Source: Mesonia algae | GTDB taxonomy: Bacteria > Bacteroidota > Bacteroidia > Flavobacteriales > Flavobacteriaceae | DNA length: 64,000 nucleotides | Assembly: GCF_003253545.1 (NCBI RefSeq) | Contig: NZ_QKYV01000003.1 | Coordinates: forward strand, 326,375 to 390,374 | Direction: 5' to 3' | Program-made: the position numbers and the translations under genes | The notes under the pieces: generated by a model | The model's database searches: none | What the model saw: only the letters and a program-made list of their open reading frames with translations | Told to the model about the DNA's origin: nothing | Shown: positions 1 to 8,973 of the stretch, piece by piece | Layout of the letters: each line of letters begins with the position of its first letter | Position numbering within the stretch: the first letter of the stretch is position 1

Positions 1-666
1 TTCTTTGAGCTCGATGGTATAATATGAAATGCACTTGCTCCCATCCACTTTATAAGGTTCATAGATAGCATCTGTAGGGCAAGCGTCTATACAAGCTGTA
101 CAGCTTCCGCAGTGATCTGTCACAGGAGTATCATAATCTAATTCTAGGTCGATAATCAATTCAGCAATAAAAAAGAAAGATCCTGTTTTTTTAGAAAGTA
201 AATTTGAATTTTTACCAATCCATCCTAAACCGCTTTTCGCTGCCCAAGCTTTATCTAAGACAGGTGCAGAATCTACAAAAGCCCTTCCACCTACTTCACC
301 TATTTCATCTTTTATAAAGTTAAGTAAATGCTTCAGTTTATCCTTAATTACAAAATGATAATCTTGTCCGTAGGCATATTTACTAACCTTATAGGTATTT
401 TCTGTTTGGAAATTTTGCGGATAATAATTCAGCAATAAAGAAACCACACTTTTAGAATCATCGACCAATAAGGTAGGATCTAATCTTTTGTCAAAATAAT
501 TTTCCATATAACCCATCTTGCCATTTCTATTTTCATGGAGCCAATTTTCTAATCTTGGCGCTTCTTCCTCTAGAAATTCGGCTTTACTGATGCCACAAGA
601 CATAAAGCCGAGTCTTTTAGCTTCATCTTTTATGAGTTTTGTGTACCTAGAAGTATTATTCAACAT
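1..666 (-). CDS. queG: Epoxyqueuosine reductase QueG, C-terminus cut by window edge
   Basis: Reduces epoxyqueuosine to queuosine in tRNA wobble positions, the last step of queuosine synthesis; a cobalamin and two-[4Fe-4S]-cluster enzyme of the cytoplasm. I translated it from the minus strand: it starts [20 protein letters not shown] at the ATG ending at 666 and stays open to position 1, giving 222 residues. The family signatures are visible: the aspartate-containing segment [20 protein letters not shown], the following GLGWIGKN, and a ferredoxin-type cluster [12 protein letters not shown] near residue 190, then a further Cys in DGSKCISYY. The second cluster half and the HEAT-like C-terminus lie outside the window. 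It begins 54 bases after the ruvB stop with no clear promoter, so it is probably co-transcribed with ruvB. Confidence 0.93.
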   Translation of the reverse strand, partial: MLNNTSRYTKLIKDEAKRLGFMSCGISKAEFLEEEAPRLENWLHENRNGKMGYMENYFDKRLDPTLLVDDSKSVVSLLLNYYPQNFQTENTYKVSKYAYGQDYHFVIKDKLKHLLNFIKDEIGEVGGRAFVDSAPVLDKAWAAKSGLGWIGKNSNLLSKKTGSFFFIAELIIDLELDYDTPVTDHCGSCTACIDACPTDAIYEPYKVDGSKCISYYTIELKE

Positions 667-720
667 TTTTATTTACTGAATTTTACAGAAGCTATATGAA
701 TTACTGAAAATGTTATGCCC

Positions 721-1743
721 TTAGAACAACCCGCCTTGTGTATCGTGCCTGGTTTTCCCTAGATGTTTATAAGCCGCAGGAGTTACCTCTCTTCCTCTTG
801 GAGTACGTACAATGAAACCTTGTTGAATTAAAAAAGGTTCGTACACCTCTTCGATAGTTTCAGAGCTTTCACTAACTGCTGTTGAAAGGGTCGTAATTCC
901 TACTGGTCCACCTTTAAATTTATCTATAATCGTAGATAGAATCTTGTTATCCATATCATCTAAACCATGGGCGTCTACGTTAAGCGCATTCAATCCATAT
1001 TTAGATATTTCGATATCTATTTTTCCATTTCCTTTTATCTGAGCAAAATCTCTAATTCTTCTTAAAAGAGCATTAGCAATTCTTGGAGTTCCCCTACTTC
1101 TACCTGCGATTTCTATTGCAGCATCTATACTTATAGGCACATTTAAAATTTCGGCGCTTCTTTGTACTATATTAGAAAGTAGCTCTGTCGAATAGTATTC
1201 TAATCTACTAGATATTCCGAATCTGGCACGCATAGGCGCTGTTAAAAGACCCGATCTGGTTGTAGCTCCAACTAAGGTAAACGGATTTAAATTAATTTGT
1301 ACTGAACGTGCATTTGGTCCAGACTCAATCATAATATCAATTCTAAAATCCTCCATAGCAGAATAGAGATACTCTTCTACAATAGGACTTAATCTGTGTA
1401 TCTCGTCTATAAACAAGACGTCTCTTTCTTCTAGATTGGTTAATAGACCAGCAAGATCACCAGGCTTATCTAAAACGGGCCCAGATGTAATTTTGATACC
1501 TACGTTAAGTTCATTCGCTAATATGTGTGCTAAAGTAGTTTTCCCTAAGCCCGGAGGACCGTGAAATAAGGTATGATCTAATGCTTCTCCCCTTAAATTA
1601 GCCGCCTGCACAAAGACTTGAAGGTTCTCAAGCACCTTTTGCTGACCTGCAAAATCATCAAAAGAAAGAGGTCTTAAAGCTCTTTCTATGTCAAACTCTT
1701 CTGGAGTAAAATTTTCTCCGCTAGCATCTAGATTTTCATTCAT
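721..1743 (-). CDS. ruvB: Holliday junction branch-migration helicase RuvB
   Basis: AAA+ motor that, with RuvA, drives branch migration of Holliday junctions during recombinational repair. At 340 residues it has the normal family length. Visible motifs are Walker [10 protein letters not shown] near residue 66, Walker B in [10 protein letters not shown] near 110, the sensor segment VGATTR near 160, and the C-terminal winged helix ending in [19 protein letters not shown]. The start [12 protein letters not shown] fits Flavobacteriia homologues, which carry a short acidic leader before [14 protein letters not shown] perfect -7 element (1748-1755) sits only a few bases upstream, so the transcript probably begins at or next to the ATG. 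queG follows in the same direction. Confidence 0.97.
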   Translation of the reverse strand: MNENLDASGENFTPEEFDIERALRPLSFDDFAGQQKVLENLQVFVQAANLRGEALDHTLFHGPPGLGKTTLAHILANELNVGIKITSGPVLDKPGDLAGLLTNLEERDVLFIDEIHRLSPIVEEYLYSAMEDFRIDIMIESGPNARSVQINLNPFTLVGATTRSGLLTAPMRARFGISSRLEYYSTELLSNIVQRSAEILNVPISIDAAIEIAGRSRGTPRIANALLRRIRDFAQIKGNGKIDIEISKYGLNALNVDAHGLDDMDNKILSTIIDKFKGGPVGITTLSTAVSESSETIEEVYEPFLIQQGFIVRTPRGREVTPAAYKHLGKTRHDTQGGLF

Positions 1744-1747
1744 AAAA

Positions 1748-1755
1748 CAAATATA
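1748..1755 (-). promoter_or_regulatory. Bacteroidota -7 element for ruvB
   Basis: TATATTTG on the minus strand matches TAnnTTTG exactly. Its last base is five bases from the ruvB ATG, which implies a leaderless or nearly leaderless mRNA. No convincing -33 TTG was found at the usual 19-21 base spacing. Confidence 0.6.
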
Positions 1756-1814
1756 GGAAAGCTATAATTCAATTAGTGTTCTCAAAAACACTTTTCAGAA
1801 ATAATCAACAATTT

Positions 1815-2594
1815 TTAATTTTTCTTGGTAAATAATGCAGGACTGACTCCTTCATAACGTTTAAAAAACCTAGAAAATGCACTTACTGAATTAAAATTAT
1901 ATTCAAAAGCGATTTGTTTAATTGTAGACTCTCTTTTTAACAGGTCTCTTTTTATTTCAGTAATTTGACGCTGAGCAATTAATTGTTTTGCAGTAAAACC
2001 TAGTTTTTCTTTCAATATTTGATTTAAACGCTTGTCACTAATTTTAATTTTTTTAGCGTAAAATATAGTATCCACTTCTTGTTTAAAATACTGTTCCATC
2101 AAATTTAAAAATTGATAAACTCTTGTTTGGTTAATTTCTTTAGGAAGAAATTCTTTTTCTTTAATTCTGATAAGAAAAAGCAATACTATTTTTAAAAGAG
2201 ATTTTATAATTAAATAAGAAGCAGTTTCTTTGGCATATTCAACTCTAAAAAAATCTAAAATAGACTTTATTTCTTCTTGTTGACTCGTAGATAATGATAA
2301 TTCATTATTCTTACTAAGATTAAAGAGGTTTAAAATATCTAGTGCAAACTCCACATCGTCTTCTTCTATAAGCTCTCTTTGAAAGGAAAGTAACAAAGAC
2401 TCTTGTTTATCAAACGATCTTCTTTTAAAACTTTCATTTAAAGGAATAAATAAAACTTTAGCCTCATGTGTATTAAAGCTGAAGAACAAACGAAATGTAT
2501 TTTTAAGATGTTCTTTACTGTCAAAACATTCACCTGTGACTAGTGAAATTTTATTTTTCCAATTTTTCACGTTTCTATTTATAATGGTAAACAA
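1815..2594 (-). CDS. AraC-family transcriptional regulator
   Basis: Cytoplasmic DNA-binding regulator of 259 residues. The last ~90 residues are a two-helix-turn-helix AraC/XylS domain: LGFTAKQLIAQRQITEIKRD, then STIKQIAFEYNFNSVSAFSR followed by FFKRYEGVSPALF, which matches the family's second helix-turn-helix and its closing consensus (FxRxFKKxxGxSPxxF). The first ~160 residues are helical and do not resemble the sugar-binding cupin of classical AraC, so no effector can be named. It lies 14 bases downstream of an MFS exporter in the same direction and is probably its operon partner. Two direct repeats and an inverted repeat upstream of the MFS gene are candidate binding sites for it (inference). 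Confidence 0.88.
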   Translation of the reverse strand: MFTIINRNVKNWKNKISLVTGECFDSKEHLKNTFRLFFSFNTHEAKVLFIPLNESFKRRSFDKQESLLLSFQRELIEEDDVEFALDILNLFNLSKNNELSLSTSQQEEIKSILDFFRVEYAKETASYLIIKSLLKIVLLFLIRIKEKEFLPKEINQTRVYQFLNLMEQYFKQEVDTIFYAKKIKISDKRLNQILKEKLGFTAKQLIAQRQITEIKRDLLKRESTIKQIAFEYNFNSVSAFSRFFKRYEGVSPALFTKKN

Positions 2595-2608
2595 ATAGAA
2601 AAATACAA

Positions 2609-3754
2609 TTAATTATTACGTTTAAAAAAAATATAAAGAAAGATTGCTACTAACAAACTTATAAATGCTGTACAAATAAATATATAGAAAGAGTTTCCAG
2701 GTATATACTCAACAAACGTAGCTGCAAACTGACCTGCGAAAACCATCATAGAGAACCTGCCTAAGTTCTTACCTCTACTCATCTCTCCACTATATTCTAC
2801 CACCAGATGATTTAATAGCGGAACTGTTAACCCAAAACCGATGCCGGTTAATACAACTCCGACATACATTATATAAATTTCTAACGTCACCCCAAATAAT
2901 AAGTAACCCAAGGCAAAAAACAAAAAACCTATACAAACTGTAATTTTTTCACCTAACTTTTGAGTAATGTTAGGCATTTGACTCGCAGTTAATACAGCGA
3001 CTAGCGATATGGCAGACATGAAATAGCCTGTTGAAGATTCAGTAAAAGAAAATTGTTTTGGCAGATATGCTGGAAGAGTAACATAAGCTACAAAAAAAAT
3101 AGCCATAGAGAAAAATGAACCCATAAAAACAGGTTTCATGATTCTTTTTTCAAATCTTTTTTCGTCTGAATCATCATTAGTGTATGTTGACTTATTTTGT
3201 TTAATATTAGCTTTAGGCAGACTGCGTAATACCATTATTAGAAACGGTATGGCTAATAAATAAATGTAGAAAGGAAATGTCCAATTGAGTTCTCCTAAGA
3301 AACCACCTATTGATAAAAATAAAACACCGCCTAACTCTATTGCCATTCCCTGCCAAGCAATCATTTTCATTCTATCTTTTCCTTCAAAAAGCTGAGCAAT
3401 AAAAGTGGTAATAGCAACCTGTATTGCTACACAAGCGGCTCCTAAAAGTAATCTATCAACAATAAGCAAATAGTTATTCTTAAGATAAAAACCTATAAAT
3501 CCTAAAACGGCATAAGGTATTAAACCCCAACAAAGTAATTGAAATGGTCCTAATTTATTGATCAATCTACCAATAATAGGCGAAAAAATTACTACTCCTA
3601 ATGATGGTAAAGTAACCAATAAGCCAGGAGTAAACTTAAAATCTAGGTTCTCAACAATACTAGGAAGTGCAGGAGCTATAACTGAGCCTACCATAATGGT
3701 AAGACTACTTACTAATAATATAGTAACAATACTAAGTTTGGATATATTCTTCAT
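2609..3754 (-). CDS. MFS transporter, probable drug/metabolite exporter
   Basis: Inner-membrane major facilitator of 381 residues with about 12 hydrophobic helices in two halves joined by a charged loop near residues 180-205 (RSLPKANIKQNKSTYTNDDS region). The short loop between helices 2 and 3 reads PIIGRLINKLGP, a form of the MFS motif GxxxDRxGxR, with LVTLPSLGVVIFSPIIGR typical of proton-coupled drug exporters. The second half has GIGFGLTVPLLNHLV and an SRGKNLGRF segment common in exporters. The substrate cannot be read from sequence. It is the first gene of a two-gene unit with the AraC-type regulator 14 bases downstream; that pairing suggests inducible efflux. Confidence 0.85.
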   Translation of the reverse strand: MKNISKLSIVTILLVSSLTIMVGSVIAPALPSIVENLDFKFTPGLLVTLPSLGVVIFSPIIGRLINKLGPFQLLCWGLIPYAVLGFIGFYLKNNYLLIVDRLLLGAACVAIQVAITTFIAQLFEGKDRMKMIAWQGMAIELGGVLFLSIGGFLGELNWTFPFYIYLLAIPFLIMVLRSLPKANIKQNKSTYTNDDSDEKRFEKRIMKPVFMGSFFSMAIFFVAYVTLPAYLPKQFSFTESSTGYFMSAISLVAVLTASQMPNITQKLGEKITVCIGFLFFALGYLLFGVTLEIYIMYVGVVLTGIGFGLTVPLLNHLVVEYSGEMSRGKNLGRFSMMVFAGQFAATFVEYIPGNSFYIFICTAFISLLVAIFLYIFFKRNN

Positions 3755-3769
3755 TCTGCAAAATTGAAA

Positions 3770-3817
3770 AATATATACTTAGTAATATATACTTAATTGC
3801 CCATAGGGTTGGCAATT
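3770..3817. promoter_or_regulatory. Possible operator region upstream of the MFS gene
   Basis: Two direct copies of ATATATACTTA (about 3771-3781 and 3785-3795) are followed by an inverted repeat AATTGCC-N9-GGCAATT at 3795-3817. Direct repeats of this spacing are typical AraC-family sites. A near-match -7 element, CAATTTTG, lies just before the MFS start. Function is inferred. Confidence 0.35.
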
Positions 3818-3835
3818 TTGGAAATGTGATTAACT

Positions 3836-3868
3836 AAAAAAGCCTTTTCTAAAGATAGAAAAGGCTTT
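3836..3868 (-). terminator. Intrinsic terminator of the act-cox operon
   Basis: On the minus strand, AAAGCCTTTTCT and AGAAAAGGCTTT form a 12-bp stem around a six-base loop, followed by a T run. It sits 21 bases after the ctaD stop and ends the eight-gene respiratory operon. Confidence 0.85.
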
Positions 3869-3888
3869 GTATTATGTTAAGAGACTAA

Positions 3889-5724
3889 TTAGTGATTAAG
3901 CTCTTCTTCATTCTTTTGTAGAGGTACGTTTTGAGGAACAAAATCTTGTCCTGGAATCACGTAATCTGTTTCATCAATATTCATTTTACTGTAATCATAA
4001 GACCAACGGTATACTGAAGGAATTTCTCCTGGCCAGTTTCCGTGAACGTGTTCTACAGGAGTAGTCCACTCTAAAGTATTAGATCTCCACGGGTTTTGTG
4101 TTGCTCTCTTACCGTAAAAAATAGAAGAAATAAAGTTATAGATAAATACTAATTGTACTACTGCAGTAATGATTGCAAATACAGTAATTAGAACATTTGT
4201 ATCAGCTAAATCATCAAAATATGGGAAAGCAGTATTTGTATAATAACGTCTTGGTAATCCTGCCAATCCAATAAAGTGCATTGGGAAGAATACTCCATAA
4301 GCTCCTATTGCTGTTACCCAGAAGTGAACATAACCTAAGTTTTTATTCATCATTCTTCCAAACATCTTAGGGAACCAGTGGTAAACCCCTGCAAATAATC
4401 CGTAAAGTGCAGATATACCCATTACTAAGTGGAAGTGAGCAATTACAAAGTATGTATCATGTACGTTAATATCTAAAGTACTATCTCCTAAGATAATTCC
4501 TGTTAAACCTCCTGTAATAAATGTAGAAACAAAACCAATAGAAAACAGCATTCCTGTATTCATTTGTAAGTTTCCTTTCCATAAAGTCGTAATCCAGTTA
4601 AAGGCTTTTACTGCTGATGGAATTGCAATTAATAAAGTTGTAAAGGTAAATACAGATCCCAAGAATGGATTCATTCCAGATACAAACATATGGTGACCCC
4701 AAACTATAGTAGATAAAAAGGCAATTGCTAATATAGAAGCAACCATCGCCCTATAACCAAAGATTGGTTTTCTAGAATTACTTGCCATAATTTCTGATAC
4801 TAGACCCATTGCCGGAAGAATTACAATGTAAACTTCTGGGTGACCTAAGAACCAAAATAAATGTTCAAATAATACTGGCGAACCACCTTGATGTGCTAAA
4901 ACTTCTCCCTTAATGTATATATCACTTAAGAAAAATGAAGTTCCAAAGCTTCGATCCATTATTAACATTAATGCTGCAGACAATAATACTGGAAAAGAAA
5001 CAACTCCAATAATGGCAGTTACAAATAATGCCCATATAGTTAATGGAAGTCTTGTCATAGACATTCCCTTAGTTCTTAAATTGATTACCGTTACAATATA
5101 GTTTAGAGAACCTAAAAGAGATTGTGCGATAAAGAATGCCATAGATATTAACCAAAGTGTCATTCCCATTCCTGAACCAGGAATAGCTTCTGGTAATGCA
5201 CTTAATGGCGGATAGATTGTCCACCCTGCTGAAGCAGGACCAGACTCCACAAATAATGAGGAAATCATGATTACACTAGAAATGAAAAATATCCAGTAAG
5301 AAACCATATTTAAAAATCCAGATGCCATATCTCTGGCACCAATTTGCAATGGAATTAGGAAATTACTAAAGGTACCACTTAAACCAGCAGTTAATACGAA
5401 AAATACCATAATAGTACCATGAATGGTAACCAAAGCTAAGTATGCATCTGCATTCATAACTCCATCTGGAGCATATTTTTCACCTAAAAGTAATTCAAAT
5501 ATCGCGAAAGACTGTTCTGGCCATGCAATTTGTATTCTAAATAAAACAGACATAAGAATCCCTAGCGCACCCATGATTAAACCAGTAATCAGGTATTGCT
5601 TGGCGATCATTTTATGATCTTGACTAAATATATATTTAGTAATAAAGGTTTCTTTATGATGATGTCCATGATCATCGTGTCCATGATGATCTTGAGCTAC
5701 TGTTGCGTTTGCTAATGCTGACAT
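3889..5724 (-). CDS. ctaD: Cytochrome c oxidase subunit I (aa3, A-type haem-copper)
   Basis: Catalytic subunit of the terminal oxidase: reduces O2 to water and pumps protons across the inner membrane. 611 residues with 12 or more helices. Visible ligands: low-spin haem His in VTIHGTIMVFF; CuB His and cross-linked Tyr in GHPEVYI, whose Glu is the D-channel residue of the A1 type; the CuB pair in VWGHHMFVSG; haem ligands in HDTYFVIAHFHLVMG. The K-channel lysine is kept in AVKAFNWITTLW. The N-terminus carries an unusual His-rich stretch with seven His in residues 13-23. It is last in the operon, 26 bases after coxB, so it is made with alternative complex III, fitting the ACIII-aa3 supercomplex known from Flavobacterium johnsoniae. 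No subunit III gene is in the window. Confidence 0.97.
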   Translation of the reverse strand: MSALANATVAQDHHGHDDHGHHHKETFITKYIFSQDHKMIAKQYLITGLIMGALGILMSVLFRIQIAWPEQSFAIFELLLGEKYAPDGVMNADAYLALVTIHGTIMVFFVLTAGLSGTFSNFLIPLQIGARDMASGFLNMVSYWIFFISSVIMISSLFVESGPASAGWTIYPPLSALPEAIPGSGMGMTLWLISMAFFIAQSLLGSLNYIVTVINLRTKGMSMTRLPLTIWALFVTAIIGVVSFPVLLSAALMLIMDRSFGTSFFLSDIYIKGEVLAHQGGSPVLFEHLFWFLGHPEVYIVILPAMGLVSEIMASNSRKPIFGYRAMVASILAIAFLSTIVWGHHMFVSGMNPFLGSVFTFTTLLIAIPSAVKAFNWITTLWKGNLQMNTGMLFSIGFVSTFITGGLTGIILGDSTLDINVHDTYFVIAHFHLVMGISALYGLFAGVYHWFPKMFGRMMNKNLGYVHFWVTAIGAYGVFFPMHFIGLAGLPRRYYTNTAFPYFDDLADTNVLITVFAIITAVVQLVFIYNFISSIFYGKRATQNPWRSNTLEWTTPVEHVHGNWPGEIPSVYRWSYDYSKMNIDETDYVIPGQDFVPQNVPLQKNEEELNH

Positions 5725-5750
5725 ATCTATAATATATTACTTTTAAATAA

Positions 5751-6833
5751 TTATTGTTTGTTATTTTCTTCTTGCTTCGCCATAGTTTCTCCAAAACTCT
5801 CTTGACCAGCTAACCATTCTTTATAATCTTCTTCGCTTTCTACTACTATTTTCATTTGCATGTTGTAGTGAGAAATACCACAAATCTTATTACATAATAA
5901 ATAGTACTCAAATTCATAAGGATCTAAAGCCATTTCACCATTAGCGACTAACTCCTTACTGTTTTCTTTACGAATTTGATTGATCTCAGTTACCTTATCA
6001 ACCATATACTCAGAATTTCTCATTTCTTCAGAAGTAATTGTAGGGGTAAAACCAAATTGAGTAATCATCCCAGGAACAACATTCATTTGTGCTCTAAAGA
6101 AAGGAAAGTAAGCAGAGTGTAATACATCTTGAGACCTTAACTTAAATAAAACTTTTTTATCTACAGGAAGGTGAAGTTCGCTAGTTATTTTATCATCCAT
6201 TGCGTAGCTATCACTTTCATCAATACCTACTGTATTAATGCCTTCAATAAATCTTACATTAGCTTTACCTAGAGTGTTATCTTCTCCAGCGTATCTAGCT
6301 TTCCATCCAAACTGGTAGGCATATAATTCAATAACAACAGTATCCTCATCCTCTTCGACATTCATAATTTCCGACCAAGTAAATAACCCATAGATAATTA
6401 AACCTGCTAAAACAATTACAGGAATAATTGTCCATATAAACTCTAGTTTATCGTTATCTGCATAAAAGAATGCCTTTTTACCCTTTTCTCCTTTATACTT
6501 AAAAGAGAAGTAGTGGAGTAAAAACTGAGTTAAAACTTGCACCACCATGATAAGCCCAATAGAGATGAACATTAAACGGTCATAATCTTCACCGTGTGCC
6601 GAAGCAGCTTCTGGTAAATAAAATTTAGAATAGCTCCAAAAATTATAGAGCATAAAAATGTTAAATACAATTAAAAAAGCCAACATCAAGTAACCTTGAA
6701 TCTTGTTATCCTTATCGGATGCAATAGTTGGATCTTCTGAACTCTGAGACTTAGATAGTTTTAGGATTTTTGACATTTGCCAAAAAGTAATTCCTAAAAG
6801 CGCTATAACTATGATGATTAAAAATACAGTCAT
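5751..6833 (-). CDS. coxB: Cytochrome c oxidase subunit II with CuA site
   Basis: Carries the CuA centre that accepts electrons and passes them to haem a. 360 residues. Four hydrophobic segments precede the soluble domain (about residues 2-18, 46-66, 86-108 and 133-153), two more than the usual subunit II; extra N-terminal helices fit docking to alternative complex III (inference). The cupredoxin domain begins near ELYAYQFGWKARY. CuA ligands are His239 (VLHSAYF) and C314-x3-C318-x3-H322-x2-M325 in CNKICGISHYNM. Lys316 stands where most oxidases have Glu (CxExCG), a residue whose carbonyl ligates CuA and whose side chain helps bind Mg. No fused cytochrome c domain, so the donor must come from ActA, ActE or a soluble cytochrome. 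Confidence 0.95.
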   Translation of the reverse strand: MTVFLIIIVIALLGITFWQMSKILKLSKSQSSEDPTIASDKDNKIQGYLMLAFLIVFNIFMLYNFWSYSKFYLPEAASAHGEDYDRLMFISIGLIMVVQVLTQFLLHYFSFKYKGEKGKKAFFYADNDKLEFIWTIIPVIVLAGLIIYGLFTWSEIMNVEEDEDTVVIELYAYQFGWKARYAGEDNTLGKANVRFIEGINTVGIDESDSYAMDDKITSELHLPVDKKVLFKLRSQDVLHSAYFPFFRAQMNVVPGMITQFGFTPTITSEEMRNSEYMVDKVTEINQIRKENSKELVANGEMALDPYEFEYYLLCNKICGISHYNMQMKIVVESEEDYKEWLAGQESFGETMAKQEENNKQ

Positions 6834-6862
6834 TTTATAATATCTTCTTTAAACTAATTATC

Positions 6863-8224
6863 TTAATAATGAAAATGTTGACTCTCCTTAATAAAAGGGT
6901 TGCGTTTTGCTAGTAATGGTGCTTTTGTTAAAGCATTAAATACGATAAACATAAATAATCCTCCAAAGAAAAGTATTGCACTTATTTCTGGCACACCGAT
7001 AAACCAAGATTTACCAACTGTGGCCGGCATAACCATATTGTAAATATCTAAGTAGTGACCAAAAAGAATAACAATACCAGTCATTACTACAAACCAGTTA
7101 ATTCTTTTATAATCACTATTCATTAACATCAATACAGGGAAAATAAAGTTTAACGCTACCATACCAAAGAAAGGCAAGTTATAGTCTTCTATTCTTGTAA
7201 TGAAGTAAGTTACTTCTTCTGGAATATTTGAATACCATATCAACATAAACTGTGAAAACCATAGGTAAGTCCAAAAAATACTAATACCAAACATAAATTT
7301 AGCTAGATCATGAATATGACTATCGTTTACGTATTCTAAATAGCCTTTAGATTTTAAATACATAGTAACTAAAGCTATTACTGTAATAGCAGATACGAAC
7401 ATACTTGAAAAAACATACCATCCAAATAAAGTACTAAACCAGTGAGGATCTAAACTCATTATCCAATCCCATGACATCATTGATTCTGTCACAATAAAAA
7501 ATACTAAAAACCCTGCAGATAATTTAAAACTCTTCTTATAAAAACGGTTGTGATCTACTTCGTCGTGTTTTAGTGAGTTTTTTCTAAGGAAATATCTAAA
7601 AATATTCCATCCTGCAATATAAATAGCAGCTCTAATTAAAAAGAAAGGAACATTTAAGTAAGAAGACTTGCCTTGAATAAGCTCATCATTAGCCACTACC
7701 TCTGGATCCATCCAAATAAATAAATGATTGATATGAAAACCTGAAAGAGCTAATAAGATAAACATAATGATACTTCCAGGCAACAAATAGGCGGTAACCG
7801 CTTCCATTACTCTAAATAGAACAGGTGACCATCCTGCTTGAGCAGCGTATTGGATAGCATAAAATGCTAAGGCACCTAAAGCTATCATAAAGAAAAAGAA
7901 AGCCGCTACATACGTTGCAGCCCAAGGTTTATTTTGTAGTTGGTGTAATAAATGTTCTGCGTGTGCATCTTCATCGCCGTGAGCAGCTTCACCGTGAGCT
8001 TCTTTTACAGGTGCATGAGATTCATCTGCGTGAGTTCCTTCTACATGATGTGTAGCTTGTTCTGCTTCAGCGTGTCCTTCACCATGAGCTTCGTGGGATG
8101 CAATAATTTCTTTCACATCTTCTATTGAAGATGGTGCAGATAAAAAGCCATAGATAAGTCCTATTGCTCCAACAATCATTAAGATTATTGCTGTTATTTT
8201 TAATTTACCAGATAGCGTGTACAT
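6863..8224 (-). CDS. actF: Alternative complex III subunit ActF
   Basis: Integral membrane subunit of alternative complex III, the quinol:cytochrome c oxidoreductase that replaces bc1. 453 residues with about ten hydrophobic segments, a paralogue-type partner of the NrfD-like ActC. Recognised by its place (after actE, before coxB) and family features such as WDWIMSLDPHWFSTLFGWYVF and FWTYLWFSQFMLIWYSNIPEE. Between the first helix and the second (about residues 43-95) lies an insertion rich in His, Glu and Ala with twelve His in about fifty residues; it would sit in a loop outside the membrane. Its role is unknown; metal binding or buffering is possible. It follows actE by 31 bases. Confidence 0.92.
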   Translation of the reverse strand: MYTLSGKLKITAIILMIVGAIGLIYGFLSAPSSIEDVKEIIASHEAHGEGHAEAEQATHHVEGTHADESHAPVKEAHGEAAHGDEDAHAEHLLHQLQNKPWAATYVAAFFFFMIALGALAFYAIQYAAQAGWSPVLFRVMEAVTAYLLPGSIIMFILLALSGFHINHLFIWMDPEVVANDELIQGKSSYLNVPFFLIRAAIYIAGWNIFRYFLRKNSLKHDEVDHNRFYKKSFKLSAGFLVFFIVTESMMSWDWIMSLDPHWFSTLFGWYVFSSMFVSAITVIALVTMYLKSKGYLEYVNDSHIHDLAKFMFGISIFWTYLWFSQFMLIWYSNIPEEVTYFITRIEDYNLPFFGMVALNFIFPVLMLMNSDYKRINWFVVMTGIVILFGHYLDIYNMVMPATVGKSWFIGVPEISAILFFGGLFMFIVFNALTKAPLLAKRNPFIKESQHFHY

Positions 8225-8255
8225 ATTAAAATATATAATGCGGTTGATTCTTAAT

Positions 8256-8969
8256 TTATTCTTCGTTTAAGCTACTGCTCTCTTCTGTATTAGCATTCTC
8301 ATGGCTAGAAGCTGCATCATTTGTCATTTCTTCATCTGCAATTGCCATTTGATTTTCTGAACTACTATCAAATTGCTTTGCTTCATCTTCAGTTAAAGGC
8401 TCTCTTTTTGGTTTTCCTTCCAATTGAGCTTTCAAATCCATTACATAATGATCTATTTGCCAACGTTCTTTTTCATTGGTTTGAGCTGCATAAGATCCCA
8501 TAGTGTTTATACCATAATACATTACCTGATAAACAGAACCTTCAGTAATTGCTCTTCCCGCATCATCATAAGCTGGAATACCAAGTATTTTCTCTCTTTG
8601 TGCTAAAGTTCCTTTTCCATCACCTTTATCCCCATGGCAAATTGCACAGTAAATGGTATAAAGCGCTTTTCCTTCATTTACATTATCTTCAGTATAAGGA
8701 AGTGGATTTTTTAATTCCGCTTTAGCTAAATCATAACCCTCTGTGGAATTGTCATATTCGTATGGCATCCATCCTCTAGGAATAGTTCCCTCTACAGGTA
8801 ATTTTGCTTCTTGGCTTCCTTCAAAAACTTCATACTCTCCATAGGTTTCATATCCTACAGATTTATACATGTTAGGAAAGTATTGATAGTTTCTATCTTT
8901 TTCATTAAAACAGGATACTGCCAATAAAGACATTAAAGTAACCCCAGCTATTTTAAATAAACTTTTCAT
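8256..8969 (-). CDS. actE: Alternative complex III subunit ActE, monohaem cytochrome c lipoprotein
   Basis: Periplasmic monohaem cytochrome c of alternative complex III. 237 residues. The signal peptide ends in LLAVSC with the lipobox cysteine at Cys20, so it is lipid-anchored. The haem site is CAICHGDKGDGKG at residues 108-112, and MYYGINTMGSYAAQ supplies a probable Met ligand, making a class I cytochrome c fold at about residues 95-185. The last ~45 residues are acidic and Ser/Asn-rich and look disordered. It passes electrons from the ActA/ActB core toward the oxidase. It begins four bases after the actD stop. Confidence 0.94.
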   Translation of the reverse strand: MKSLFKIAGVTLMSLLAVSCFNEKDRNYQYFPNMYKSVGYETYGEYEVFEGSQEAKLPVEGTIPRGWMPYEYDNSTEGYDLAKAELKNPLPYTEDNVNEGKALYTIYCAICHGDKGDGKGTLAQREKILGIPAYDDAGRAITEGSVYQVMYYGINTMGSYAAQTNEKERWQIDHYVMDLKAQLEGKPKREPLTEDEAKQFDSSSENQMAIADEEMTNDAASSHENANTEESSSLNEE

Positions 8970-8973
8970 AGGT

